DNA of 64,000 bases from assembly GCA_001970955.1 (NCBI GenBank), contig MPUH01000040.1, positions 78,924-142,923 on the forward strand, in the 5' to 3' direction. Below, piece after piece: positions 31,233 to 41,978 of this stretch (the first letter of the stretch is position 1; each line of letters starts with the position of its first letter). The position numbers were made by a program, and so were the translations under genes. The notes below the pieces were generated by a model. It was not told the DNA's origin and did not search any database. It saw only the letters and a program-made list of their open reading frames with translations. The DNA comes from Stentor coeruleus. Taxonomy: Eukaryota > Ciliophora > Heterotrichea > Heterotrichida > Stentoridae.

Positions 31233-33101
31233 TTAAGATAATATTTTATTAGACCTCATTTGGAAGTTATCGTACTGAATTGTCCTCCAATTTTCTGCAG
31301 CGTTTTCAATAAGTTCATCAACTTTTTGCATACACTCATCGTCGCCTATTTCAAAGAAAAACCGCTTTTTAAATTCTTTTATGGCCCAATCAGGATTGGA
31401 AAAGCAAGGCAAATGATTTCCTGGACGCATCATCTCAATAATCAGCAGTAATTCTGAATAATTTTTTCTTAAAGCAATTAGTCCTTGATATAAAAGTATT
31501 TTAAAATACAAAAACATTTCACTTTGATATCCACCCATTACATCTATCATTTCTTTCGTCAATTTGAAGGGAGCTGTTTCGAAATTCATATTCCCGCCAG
31601 GTGAACTTGACAAGAAAAACCCAAAGTCAATATGTATTATATGTCCTTTAATGTCCAATAATATATTTCCATTGTGCCTATCTTTTAAGTTTAAAACATA
31701 GCATATAAGTGAGTATCCAGCCATACTTTCTATAAAATTTTTTTGGGCTTCTTCAAAATTGTAGCTCCAAGTTTTATTGAAAAACTCTAAAAGTGTAGTA
31801 AAATTCCCAGCATTTTTTTTGATACTATGCAAAGAAACCGCATCAGGAACAAACTCAATCATACCTGAATTGTGACTGATTATTAAAATATCATAGGGAC
31901 GAATGAAAACATTAACACACTCTTTTCTAAAAATTTCTTTAGCTTTTTTAATAATCTGCATCGCAAGAAGTTCTTGTCTTAAATCATCATGGCCTTTTAC
32001 TATAACCCCACGAGCTTTCCATGTTTTATAATGACCAAAAGATGATTCAGCTCTCATATTTTGGCATATTTCTGCCCAAGTCGGTGCCCAGGGATTCCCA
32101 GTGCTTTCAAAAGCAAAGGAAATATTAGAACTTGTATCAGATGCATCTGCATCTTCATATCTTTCAACAAATTCTTTATAATCTTTAAAACGAATTGAGT
32201 TTTTGTCTATGACTTGCTCATTTGGATTTTCATCTACAAGTATTTTGTCTAAGATTTCTTCGGGAGGGAGAATTAAGGATGTTTGATTTTCTCTGTTTGG
32301 TTCTTCTTCGTTTATGTCGATAGTTTCAAATATCACTAAATAAGGCACTCGAGCTTTAGTTCTGAAACATCTGACATTTTCTGAAGGAATACGGACTATT
32401 TGCTCAATGTAATTTGAAGGATCGAAAAAGTCGAGGGGAAGGATTAACCCACGAAATAGACGCTTTGTGTGGAGTGAGTTTTGCTTTGAATTGTACCAGC
32501 AGCGTAAACCTTTTATCCAGGTGTCGATGTTTTGTATGTAAGCTTTTAGGATGGTGTCTGTATCCTCTTCTTCAGTAAGCAGTGCAGAAGCTACTTTAAC
32601 AAGCGTATATGCAAATTTATGTTGTTCATTAAAATAATCAGCTCTTACACGCTTACGTAGATGAGCCTCAGTATCTTCAATATTCAGTTCCATAGGGTAT
32701 AAATGTGGGGGTTGATAAGAGGGATTACTGCTATTTTTTTGACCAGTGACAATAATTCTTTCTAACAAATGAAGCATTTTCTCAACTTTTGCGAGAAATT
32801 CCGGCAGGACATCTTCAATATTCGCCTGCAATAACCAATACAACTTCAATGCGATATTGTGATTTTTAAGCGCAGCATCGTAGAAAAATGTTTCATAGCA
32901 TTCACAATACTGTCTTTGTATAGAGATATTTAATATTTGTGGCAAGTAAGGCATTACTTTATCAAGTGGAACTTCATAAAGTTTGTTAACCAAATAGGCT
33001 TGTGCTCCAGCATTTTGATGTTTATGCAGTTTAAATAACAGAACATCTAATTGATAATGCCCTTCTGGTGTGAGTGGAAGCCGAGTTATATCATCAGTCA
33101 T
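31233..33101 (-). CDS. PI4KB: Phosphatidylinositol 4-kinase, type III beta
   Basis: 622 residues with the type III PI4K-beta (Pik1) layout. An N-terminal helical PIK/LKU domain (about 8-130) is followed by a linker and the C-terminal lipid kinase domain (about 340-615). Visible motifs include a Lys strand (KARGVIVKGHDDLRQELLAM), the catalytic loop LKDRHNGNILL near residue 470 and the activation-loop HIDFGFFLSSSPGG near 490. Activation-loop flanks (FETAPFKLTKEMIDVMGG) match PI4KB closely. It makes PI4P on Golgi and endosomal membranes. It is shorter than animal PI4KB, lacking the long disordered N-terminus. Identity is firm. Confidence 0.95.
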   Translation of the reverse strand: MTDDITRLPLTPEGHYQLDVLLFKLHKHQNAGAQAYLVNKLYEVPLDKVMPYLPQILNISIQRQYCECYETFFYDAALKNHNIALKLYWLLQANIEDVLPEFLAKVEKMLHLLERIIVTGQKNSSNPSYQPPHLYPMELNIEDTEAHLRKRVRADYFNEQHKFAYTLVKVASALLTEEEDTDTILKAYIQNIDTWIKGLRCWYNSKQNSLHTKRLFRGLILPLDFFDPSNYIEQIVRIPSENVRCFRTKARVPYLVIFETIDINEEEPNRENQTSLILPPEEILDKILVDENPNEQVIDKNSIRFKDYKEFVERYEDADASDTSSNISFAFESTGNPWAPTWAEICQNMRAESSFGHYKTWKARGVIVKGHDDLRQELLAMQIIKKAKEIFRKECVNVFIRPYDILIISHNSGMIEFVPDAVSLHSIKKNAGNFTTLLEFFNKTWSYNFEEAQKNFIESMAGYSLICYVLNLKDRHNGNILLDIKGHIIHIDFGFFLSSSPGGNMNFETAPFKLTKEMIDVMGGYQSEMFLYFKILLYQGLIALRKNYSELLLIIEMMRPGNHLPCFSNPDWAIKEFKKRFFFEIGDDECMQKVDELIENAAENWRTIQYDNFQMRSNKILS

Positions 33102-34056
33102 TATTGATAACTATTTAAATGTCCAAATACAAACAATATATAAGTTGATTAATTAAAGGATTTTATGGAATAATTTTTGATGCACAAATATTAATAGTAG
33201 TTAAATTGTATTTTCTGTATAAGGCTTAAAATATGTTTGGATAGTGAAGAATATAATGGTAGGCGAATGTAGCAAATACTGATTACTTCAGTAGTATTTG
33301 ATATTTTTTGTTGCTTTATAAACTTATAATGAAATATATTTACTGTAAAGCTGGGATTATTGAATAAGCATTAATTTAGATACTTTTAATAGTGATAAAG
33401 AGTGTTGCTAGCCGATTAGATATAAAAAATATAAGATGATAGTATTGATGAATCTCATGAATATTTAAATCTACTGTAATATTTTAAATGAACATATATT
33501 AAAGAAGTAAATAACTTTGCTCATAATTCAGAAGTAAGATAGAATTTGATTTAATGATAATTTTTGTCATTCAAAGAAGCATTACAATTTTCAAAATAAC
33601 TTATTATCTTAAGAAAAACAAATTTAAATTAGGATGAACAAATCATATCTTATTAGTATTTTCAATTTAAAAGCTAGGAACTCTGATAATTTACAATCTA
33701 AGAATATAATAAATAGTTTAAATAGCCTATGCATAGTTTTAAATACCTAAAAAATAAATAAACATTTGCAGATATTTTTTTCTATTACCTTTAACTATAA
33801 TTTATATTCGAAATCATGGCATAATTTTAAATTAGCCAAAAGTAAATTCTTGTTATATTATTCATGAATGATTTTCTACTTAAATTAAAGGAATATCCAG
33901 AAATCAATAATTAAATTTGAAACAGGTGCATGCAATGTCGTTAACTTTAGGTTTGCAATATACTAAAATCATGGTTTTCTGTAAAGAATGTAAATATTCA
34001 AGGTTTCATTAAAAGAACAGCAGAAATCATATTGGGACTTCCATATTTATACAGTT
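33102..34056. other. AT-rich intergenic region, divergent 5' flanks
   Basis: About 950 bp between divergent starts. Nothing supported beyond presumed promoters. Confidence 0.5.
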
Positions 34057-34650
34057 ATGTATGAAGTTAAGAAAACTATGATTTTTGGTGAGTCAGCCTT
34101 TACATTAAGGCATAAAAGAACCTCAACATATACCTTCTCTAGAGCTGTAAGATTTAGAGTTCAAAAACGCTCTGATAATGCTGAATTTGTAACTCTTCCT
34201 TCAACTTTAGATCGTAGAGGTACTTCACAAGGATTTGGTGAAAGATGGAGACCTGGGGTTTCTACACGTTTTGAATCCCCTGCACCTGGGTCCTACGACA
34301 TCCCAACCTCTTTTAATATGAAAATCGGTCCAAAAATCATTAAAGATACTCAGCCAAAGAGCTATGAAAGTATTGAGTTCACCCCAGGACCTGGCTCATA
34401 TGAAGTTGTTCAACCAATTGGCAAGCATGCTCCGAAATTCACTTTTAGAGCCAAAGTTTCAAGAGAAGTATATAGCCAAAGTCCTCCACCAAATGCCTAT
34501 GCTCCAACATCCTTTACAACATCAGCTTTCAAAAATATAACATTTGGCATCGGAGAAAGAAATTTCTTAAAAAACTCTAGACAAGATAGCCCAGGCCCAG
34601 GTAGCTATGAAGTTAAATCAGAATGCTTCAAGTTACCAAAGTTCTTATAA
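34057..34650 (+). CDS. Sperm-tail PG-rich (SHIPPO/ODF3-like) repeat protein
   Basis: 197 residues with repeated Pro-Gly-rich STPGR motifs: APGSYDIP, TPGPGSYEV, PPPNAYAPTSF and SPGPGSYEV, spaced about 35-60 residues. Between them are Phe/Lys-rich strands typical of the family (FGERWRPGVSTRFES, FTFRAKVSR, FGIGERNF). Such proteins bind microtubule doublets or lie inside them as inner proteins in cilia and flagella. The protein stops 26 bp before the start of the downstream FKBP/TPR gene, which leaves almost no room for a separate promoter. Confidence 0.88.
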   Translation: MYEVKKTMIFGESAFTLRHKRTSTYTFSRAVRFRVQKRSDNAEFVTLPSTLDRRGTSQGFGERWRPGVSTRFESPAPGSYDIPTSFNMKIGPKIIKDTQPKSYESIEFTPGPGSYEVVQPIGKHAPKFTFRAKVSREVYSQSPPPNAYAPTSFTTSAFKNITFGIGERNFLKNSRQDSPGPGSYEVKSECFKLPKFL

Positions 34651-34676
34651 ATATTCCAATTTTTTTTAATGTAAAT

Positions 34677-36257
34677 ATGTTACTCCATGAAATCGATGGC
34701 CCTGAGCCCGAGCCCTCAATGAAAGTGACTGAAGGAATTCCTCCTGAAGAGCCGTTGAATACAAAAATTGGATTTGAAGTTAGAAAAAAGAAAGTTTACT
34801 ATAAGAAAATTCTAGAAAGAGGAATTGGCTGGGAAAAGCCTGGTGAAGAAGACGAGATTACAATGTCAATTGCAGATGTTACTGATATGCTACAAGACTT
34901 TGGCCCTCCTCAAATTTATACCAAAAATGACCTTTTCCCAAGCTTTTTCCGAGCTATTCGCGATCTAAAAAGAGGTGAAGTCTCACAGATTCATATTCCA
35001 AAAACCATGAATGAAGGGGTAGCTAAGATTTTTAGAGTAAGAATGATTGATTGGATTTCATGTCAGAATTTAGAATGGGGTATGAGGAAAAGAATTAAAG
35101 TTAAAGGTAAAGACACAAGCATTGCCCGAAGGGATGAATGCAAAATTAACATGACTATTTATCAAGATAACGAAATTATATATGAAATTAAAGATTTCTA
35201 CAATAGGATTGAAATTGAAGAAGTTGGTCCAGGAGTAGCTGAGATATTGAGAGCTATGAAAAAATATGAGACATCAGTTACCCAAGTAAAAATAAATGTG
35301 TTTAGAGAACAATTCTCAAAGTTCGCATCTTTTAATATGGGACAAGAAGATGTTTTTGTTGAAATTCAAATCACAAAGTTTCTTAAATATCACGATATAT
35401 CTTTGGATTGCACTTTTTTCAAATGCGAATTAGAAGATGGGACTGGTGATAGAACTCTTCCTAATAACAATGCAAAAGTTAGTGTATGGTACAGATACAT
35501 TATTGAAGAGCAAATTGTTGATACAAACTGGGACAGTGAACCCGTAACTTTTTATATGGACGAAGATGAAGTGCCAACTTTATGGATAAATTGTTCAAGG
35601 CAAATGAAAGTTGGAGATTTGTACAAAGTGGAATGTGATTTATCATTACCAAAAGTAACTGAAATGTCTGATGGACTTTTAGAAAGGTATCACTTTTCAC
35701 AGTTTATGAGACCTGGGGTAAGGTTTGCATATTTCTATATAAAAAACTTATCATTTGTTATTGGCCGTCCTAATAATTTATTGAATTTACAAGAAAGACT
35801 TGAGGAAAGTAAAAGAGTTAAAGCTGCTGCTGATAGATTCTTCCATATAGGACTTTTTGAAAGAGCTCATGATAAGTACAAAGCTGCGACACAGTTTGTT
35901 GAACCGTTTACTGATGATGAAGATAATTACAAATCTCAGCTGATAATATTGTATAGGAATATGAGTTTGTGCAATTTCAAGACTAATAAATTTATTGAGT
36001 CAAGTGAAGATGCAACAAAAGTTTTAGATATGAGTCCAGCAGATACTAAAGCTCTTTATAGGAGAGCTGTTGCAAAAAGAGAAACAAGAAACTATCCCCA
36101 AGCGATTGAAGATTTGAAAAAAGCTATTGAAATAAGCCGAATTAAAAAAGATGAAAATTCGCTGAAGCAGTTATCAGCTGAATTGATTACAGTTAATAAT
36201 TTGTATGAAGAGTTTTTGAAAAGAGAAAAAGAACTTTTTACAGGGATTTTTAAATAA
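34677..36257 (+). CDS. FKBP-type immunophilin with TPR domain
   Basis: 526 residues from the ATG at 34677; an in-frame ATG at 34623 lies inside the upstream gene. It has FKBP-like segments (KKKVYYKKILERGIGWEKPG near residue 40, and further beta-rich units to about 370). A C-terminal three-TPR block follows: RVKAAADRFFHIGLFERAHD, NMSLCNFKTNKFIESSEDAT and KALYRRAVAKRETRNYPQAI. This is the FKBP4/5/6 layout, which docks to Hsp90. The FKBP pockets look degenerate (no FDSS-type loop), so peptidyl-prolyl isomerase activity is doubtful. A co-chaperone role, perhaps in axonemal dynein assembly as for FKBP6-like proteins, is inferred. Confidence 0.85.
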   Translation: MLLHEIDGPEPEPSMKVTEGIPPEEPLNTKIGFEVRKKKVYYKKILERGIGWEKPGEEDEITMSIADVTDMLQDFGPPQIYTKNDLFPSFFRAIRDLKRGEVSQIHIPKTMNEGVAKIFRVRMIDWISCQNLEWGMRKRIKVKGKDTSIARRDECKINMTIYQDNEIIYEIKDFYNRIEIEEVGPGVAEILRAMKKYETSVTQVKINVFREQFSKFASFNMGQEDVFVEIQITKFLKYHDISLDCTFFKCELEDGTGDRTLPNNNAKVSVWYRYIIEEQIVDTNWDSEPVTFYMDEDEVPTLWINCSRQMKVGDLYKVECDLSLPKVTEMSDGLLERYHFSQFMRPGVRFAYFYIKNLSFVIGRPNNLLNLQERLEESKRVKAAADRFFHIGLFERAHDKYKAATQFVEPFTDDEDNYKSQLIILYRNMSLCNFKTNKFIESSEDATKVLDMSPADTKALYRRAVAKRETRNYPQAIEDLKKAIEISRIKKDENSLKQLSAELITVNNLYEEFLKREKELFTGIFK

Positions 36258-36667
36258 TAGATTAGGATTACTGCCCATCATTGTTTTATGAAATATAAAT
36301 TGGAACATTTTCAGGGCTATTTTCTAGAGGGTTGCATTCCTATTATAAATAGTTTTGGTGCCTATATATCAATTTATCAGCTTGGCTTAGGTGTAACTGT
36401 TATTACTTATCTTCATAATAAACTATTAGAGGAAAGATTGTTCCCTACTGCTTTTATACTATTTTGTATTAAGTTTGATAATCTATCAAACACAAAATTG
36501 CTGCCCAATATCTTTGTATTAGTAGTTAATACCCTTTTGATGATAAGCACTTTTTTAAAGCAGACTTTAGGCTTACGTGAGGTACCTCATCAAAATCATA
36601 TCTTAAAATTTCAAATATTCACATACTTTAATAAAAATATGTCAAAACACATAAAATTAGTAGTGTC

Positions 36668-36696
36668 ATTAGGTTGATANAATTATTAGGTTGATA
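36668..36696. other. Assembly gap (single N) with 12-bp duplicated flanks
   Basis: ATTAGGTTGATA occurs at 36668-36679, directly before the N at 36680, and again at 36685-36696. Fits the pattern of the other four Ns, with a shorter overlap. Confidence 0.6.
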
Positions 36697-37212
36697 ACTC
36701 TTGTGAGGATGTGCCAACGTAGGCTGAATTGATTTTAATGTTTTAATAATAGCATCATCAATTTGTTATTGAGTTTCTCAACATTATATCCTTGATCCCT
36801 AAGATAATAATAATTAGATTGCAGTCTTCTTTATTACTCTTATTCATCATCTTCTGAGTATTAATTATGAATAAAATGCTTGTGTTTTTATTAACAGCTT
36901 AACTTATCAAATGTATCGTACATCTTAAAGCTATTTATCGAAGATTTGGAGTATTTTTCAGTTTTAAGCGCATTAGCCATTGTGAGAAAAAAATCTTGAA
37001 AGATTATATCAAACAGCCAATATATAAATTCTCAAGTAGAATTTTTGATTATTGATTAAATACTTTTTTAGGTATTATTGCACGATAAACTTCCGAATAG
37101 GGTCAATATTTTCTAGTCTTTTTATGAGAAAAATCTTCCGCCTTTAGCATAAAGCTTCAAGTTTTACTATTAAATAGCAATTTCTTTGTTTGTATAAATG
37201 ATTTTAAATCCC

Positions 37213-37530
37213 CTAAATTACTAGGATATAGAGAAAATCTAAGAAGTTGAAATCGTTTAGAGATTTCTTTCTGAGCTTTCCTAAATTTATTGCTAAATCA
37301 TTCTCCTGAGAAAAAGAATTCATGCCTAGAAAGTGATTTATTTCTGATACAATTACATTTTTGATTTTTTTCTTATGAAACTGCACTGCTAGTCCATATA
37401 ATTTCCATTTTTTCATTCACTTCATCAATGGATAGTTCCCATCCAAATATTTTTCAGCAACGCTCTTTACAATTTCACATCTAGTAAAGACATATTGCAT
37501 AAGATAATTCAATCGCATCTTCCGTAACCT
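37213..37530 (-). pseudogene. Possible decayed gene on minus strand, unknown family
   Basis: A minus frame reads MKKWKLYGLAVQFHKKKI ... INHFLGMNSFSQENDLAI and ends at 37213. Upstream in the same frame, across a TGA, it continues as RLNYLMQYVFTRCEIVKSVA. A second frame over the same area gives TEDAIELSYAICLY. This mixture suggests a gene broken by at least one stop and one frameshift. No family is recognised. Confidence 0.35.
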
Positions 37531-37730
37531 AAATTAATTTTATACAAGCATATTTTCCAAATACTCAACTAAACTTATTGCAAAATATTATTTACAAAAA
37601 TTTTATAATGCCTGATTCTCACTGCTTAATCATTTCCAGTAAAATCTGTTTAGCTTCACATATTTTATTTACATATCAATACCCATAAATCTCACTATCT
37701 GTTTTAATGATCAAAAAATATATAATCTAA

Positions 37731-39134
37731 ATGGCAACCCAAGAGGTGAAAATGGATCGAGTTGTTACAGAAATACCTGCTCCTCCTTACTATCCTTTAT
37801 CAAGTGCCACAGCTTTCAAAGGTAAAATTTATTAAGGCCAAAAGCCAGACTGGAGAGCTTTAAAGGAGCATTTTTTCAGAGAGGGCATGATTGCTAAAGC
37901 AGATGTCCTGAAAATAATCCAGCAAGCTGAGCTTATATTTAAAAAAGAAGATAATTTGATGAATCTTTCAGATCCTGTCACTGTGGTAGGGGATATTCAC
38001 GGACAATACTATGATATGATGAAAATGCTTGAATTAGGAGGAAATCCTGAAAAAACAAAGTATTTATTCCTCGGAGACTATGTAGACCGTGGGATGTTTT
38101 CAATAGAAGTAATTCTTCTTTTGTATAGTCTGAAAATAAACTATCCAGGGACTATTTATATGATAAGAGGCAATCACGAATGCCGACAAATGACTTCAAT
38201 GTTCAGCTTTAGACGAGAATGTCTTTTCAAGTATGATTTAGAAGTTTATGAAGCTTTTATGGATAGCTTCGACTGCTTACCTATGGCTTGCATACTTAAC
38301 GGAAGTTTTCTAGCTGTTCATGGAGGTTTGTCTCCAGAGTTAGTTTCCATAAAAGACCTTGAAACTATGAATAGGTTTACTGAGCCTGCTAGGTCTGGTC
38401 TTCAATGTGACTTGCTTTGGTCTGATCCGATTGATTTACCAGATGGAAGACTTCCTGAGATTTATAGAAATAATGAAACAAGGGGATGCAGTTACTTTTA
38501 TGGTGGAGAAGCATGTAGAAAATTCTTGAAAGACAACGATTTAGTTTCTATTATTCGAGCGCATGAAGCACAAAAAGATGGTTATAAAATGCTGTTTTGG
38601 AATGGTTCTGATTTCCCAAGTACGATTACGATTTTTTCAGCCCCGAACTATTGTGATTGTTATAAAAATAAAGGTGCAATTATTAAGTTTGACAATAGTA
38701 CTTTGAACATTCAGCAGTATAATTATTCAAAGCATCCTTATGTCCTTCCTGATTTCATGGATGTTTTTGCGTGGAGTATACCTTTTGTGATAGAAAAAAT
38801 TACTAAAATGCTGATTTCAATAATAAAGCCCCGAGGGAAATTTTTCTTTAGTTTTGATGAACAGTCTAAAGCTAGATTGCAAGAGCTTGAAGAAAATGTG
38901 TCTAGGTCAAATGAGTTTAACACAGAAACAATAGAAAAAATTATAACCCATATAAGAGCCATAAGAGAAAAAAATGAAATGATTATAAGAGGAGATACTT
39001 TTAATGATGGTCATGCCGAAATCGTTTCAGCATCAGATCCATCCAGGCCAAAACTTGAAGATGACAAAGAGTCATTTATGAAAGCTATATTAAGAGATAG
39101 AATAAATGAAAAAAGACCTGAAGTAGGTAAATAA
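37731..39134 (+). CDS. Calcineurin A (PP2B catalytic subunit)
   Basis: Exons 37731-37821 and 37837-39134 give 462 residues. The phosphoesterase metal site is complete: GDIHG (near residue 82), GDYVDRG, GNHE, then the HGG and RAHE histidines. SAPNYCD precedes the loop at the active site. After the catalytic domain comes the helix YVLPDFMDVFAWSIPFVIEK, the calcineurin-B-binding helix that separates PP2B from PP1 and PP2A. The C-terminal region (about 390-462) is where calmodulin-binding and autoinhibitory segments should lie; both are weak by eye. It is a Ca2+/calmodulin-activated Ser/Thr phosphatase. The 15-nt intron supplies the N-terminal 30 codons. DnaJ follows 43 bp downstream. Confidence 0.93.
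37822..37836 (+). other. 15-nt intron in calcineurin A gene
   Basis: GTAAAATTTATTAAG, phase 1, ending AAG rather than TAG or CAG. If retained it gives an in-frame TAA. Confidence 0.9.
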
Positions 39135-39177
39135 TATATTTTCTTCTTATAAGATTTCATTTTTAAACACGTGTATA

Positions 39178-40200
39178 ATGAAATTTTGTGTTATTTTAGT
39201 GGGTCTTGTATCTTTATGCAATGCTATAGATTATTATGAATTGCTGGAGGTTTCACCAGATGCTGACGAAACGGAAATCAAAAAAGCTTTTAGAAGCCTC
39301 AGCAAAAAGTATCATCCTGATAAAAACCCTGGAGATGAAGCTGCAAGACAAAAATATTTGGATATCACAAAAGCTAATGATGTACTTTCAGACTCTGCTA
39401 AGAGACAAATTTATGATATTTACGGAGAAGAAGGTGTGAATGACCCTAGTAATTTCAATAAGCGCAGAGGACCTGATTATAGGTTTGAACTTGAAGTCGA
39501 TCTAGAAGATGTCTACAATGGTCTAACAAAAGAAACATCTATAAGACGAAACGAACTTTGTAAAAAATGCAAAGGAACTGGAGCTAAAGATAGAAAAACT
39601 ATACCTTGCAAAGGCTGTGGAGGCAAAGGAGTTCGGATGCAAAATGTTGGTGGCTTTGGCTTCAATATGCAAATGCAAGTCCAATGTGAAAGATGTGGAG
39701 GTCGTGGATTCGTAATATATATTTAGCTTGCTGCTGAAAGATGTCCGACTTGTGGTGGTCAAAAAGTTCAGAATGCTATAAAAGTTTTTAACGTTCAAAT
39801 TGAGGCAGGTATGGATAATGGGTCTGCTATAACTTTTGCTGGGCAAAGTGAACAGAATCCTGATTGGTTTCCTGGAGATATTATATTTATATTAAAAGTG
39901 AGAAATCATCCTAGGTTTACTAGGAGAGGAAATGATTTGTTAGCTAATGTTAGGCTTACTCTTAGAGAAGCTTTACTAGGATACTCTAAGCAAATAAGCC
40001 ATTTAGATGGTCACATTGTTCAAATTGATTACACTGGAGTAACGCAGCCAAACTCAGTAAGAACAGTTGTTGGTGAAGGTATGCCTCATCATGATATGCC
40101 ATCAAATAAAGGTGAATTATTCATAACTTTCTTAGTTGACCTTCCTAGCAAACTAACACCAGATCAAGAAGAATTAGTAAGAAAACTATTACCTAGATAA
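39178..40200 (+). CDS. ER-luminal type I DnaJ (Hsp40, Scj1/ERdj3-like)
   Basis: Exons 39178-39711 and 39727-40200 give 335 residues. A signal peptide (KFCVILVGLVSLCNA) is followed by a J domain (about 19-83) with the HPD triad in KYHPDKNPG. There is no long Gly/Phe linker. The zinc-binding domain has four CxxCxGxG repeats: CKKCKGTG, CKGCGGKG, CERCGGRG and CPTCGGQK. The 15-nt intron lies inside this domain and must be removed to complete it. Two beta-sandwich client-binding domains follow. Signal peptide plus zinc fingers fits yeast Scj1, an ER co-chaperone of BiP. No KDEL-type ending is seen (KLLPR). Confidence 0.93.
39712..39726 (+). other. 15-nt intron in DnaJ gene
   Basis: GTAATATATATTTAG, phase 0, between the third and fourth zinc repeats. 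Retention stops translation at its TAG. Confidence 0.95.
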
Positions 40201-41075
40201 TTAGCTCTGCTTTCTTCTTTTTGAATAAAATATTATTGTTTAACTTTAATTTAAAATTCACTATTGAAATGTGAATGAATTTTTAAGAAATTTACATTAA
40301 ATACAATTTCATAATTATTAAATTTAGTTAGTTTAGACAAAATTATAAGTTACTACTCCAAAATATATATTTAGTGTAAGATAAATATATAATAAATAAG
40401 TGACTATTTTTATTTATAACGTCAAAGATTTTATAGATTTTTTATGGTTTGCTTGAATTTGATTAATACTTTGAATATATGGCCTTAGTTAGCTTTTAAA
40501 AAGTTAAAACTAGAAAATTAGAATTTGTAGTAGCTTAGTTAAGGAATTAACTTTCAAAACTTGTTACATCCAGAAATTATTTTATTCATGTAAGCAAGCT
40601 TTTGTTTTTAAAACTAGAAATATAAACTCAAAAATATCAATAACAGTCTGATAAAAAATCTTACTGACTAAGTCATTGGGGCTGTTATTTATTACTCTAT
40701 AAGCTACAAGCTGGAATCAGCAATGCCAATGAAGAATTTTCAGGCTTTTATTTTTGTAGCAGAGAATTTCGAAAACTTAACTATTTTAATTTATGGATGC
40801 TTCAATTTGTATTTAAAACACTTCAGAAGCTATATTGGGAAGCGCACAAGAATTGTTTTAATTGCTTACATGTATTTGTCTTAGAAAGAGATGAGTGAAA
40901 TTATATATGAGTATATATATAAAAACTAAAGAGTATACAAAATTCTTTCAAATAATCTTAATTATTTTCCTGAGGGCCTGAACTATCACTGACTTCCACA
41001 TATATTCAAAAAAATTCTCATAGTTCTTGCTCGTTGAGTCTACGCTATATTTATAAATTCAAATGAGGTCTTATA

Positions 41076-41978
41076 TTAATTGTTATCATACTTTAACCTA
41101 TTCCATGCGCCTTCAATAGCATTTTTAGTAGCACAAGTCTCAGTATAATTTTCGCTTTGATTGGCAGTAAAATTTTCATAGTATTTTTTAAGCTATTATA
41201 GCTTTTCCAGCAATCGGTGACTATAATTGATCCTCTTTGGACATGCTGTAGAGTAATTTTGGTTAAAGTTTTTGCGCTAAGATCAGGAATTTCGATTAAA
41301 AATACTTTTTAGAGAATTTCCTTAACTCCTCCAGGAATTCATACTCCTTCTACGTAATGTCCTCGATTCTGTTTTCATCAACCAAATTTATTCTTATTAA
41401 TCTGAACTAAATTATCCTCTCCACTAATCATTTCATTGGTTAATGCCAAAGCATGCTGAATTCTATCTTGAAACTCACGAAAATAATCTATTAATATATA
41501 TTTATTTGGGCCAGTTAAGCTCGATGCTTATTTTACTCCAACTTTATGAAGCCATAAATTACCTAAAAGTAAGATTGTGCAGATATTTGTTTTGCTAGCT
41601 TCAAATATGGTGAATTTTCAGCACCGACTTTTTCCGGTAATTTTGATTAATACAATTAAATTTTTACAATTTTTTACTTAATAACATTATCCTGTAATAA
41701 TTTTGGCATCTTTTAACTTGTGGAAATACAGATTTGCTGAAAAGATATTTAATAGCCTCATTTTCATCAAAGAATATTTTATTAAATTGCACTAAATTAG
41801 GTAACAAATAGTATCATTTATATTAGTTCTTCGGAAATTTTAACTCGAAAAAGGTTGATAAAATCTTAGCATCTTTAATTTATTTAATACATTCATAGAT
41901 AATTTCACTCACCTCTTTCTAAGACTAATCCGTTATTTCATATAAATCATTGATTATACTTGTTCTTTTATGGTTCAT
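41076..41978 (-). pseudogene. ISXO2/IS1595 (Merlin-like) DDE transposase relic
   Basis: About 300 codons from an ATG at 41976-41978 to a TAA at 41076-41078, with the order of an ISXO2-type transposase. First comes an N-terminal EEA-type region with zinc-ribbon remains (FFDENEAIKYLFSKSVFPQV, then KRCQNYY). Next are FTIFEASKT, VQINKNKFG, NRGHYVEGV and IPGGVKEI, then FLIEIPDLSAKTLTKI, RGSIIVTDCWKSY and TKNAIEGAWNRLK. Catalytic residues 2 and 3 survive (Asp 41213-41215, Glu 41112-41114). The first Asp is Asn (41396-41398). More than ten stops and two frameshifts (near 41187 and 41620) make it dead. It shows that mobile DNA of this class once entered this genome. Confidence 0.8.

Larger units (their letters stand above)
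36258..37730. other. Intergenic region with relic coding on the minus strand
   Basis: No intact gene is accepted. A plus-strand ORF of 129 codons (36288-36677) lacks protein-like composition. Minus-strand relic coding is listed separately. A 12-bp duplicate (ATTAGGTTGATA) flanks the N at 36680. Confidence 0.45.

Noticed and set aside
36288-36677. 129-codon plus-strand ORF between the FKBP/TPR gene and a relic
   Set aside because: Composition is dominated by Phe, Ile, Leu and Asn, with no domain. The overlapping minus strand looks more coding-like, and the ORF ends at the N-flanking duplicate.
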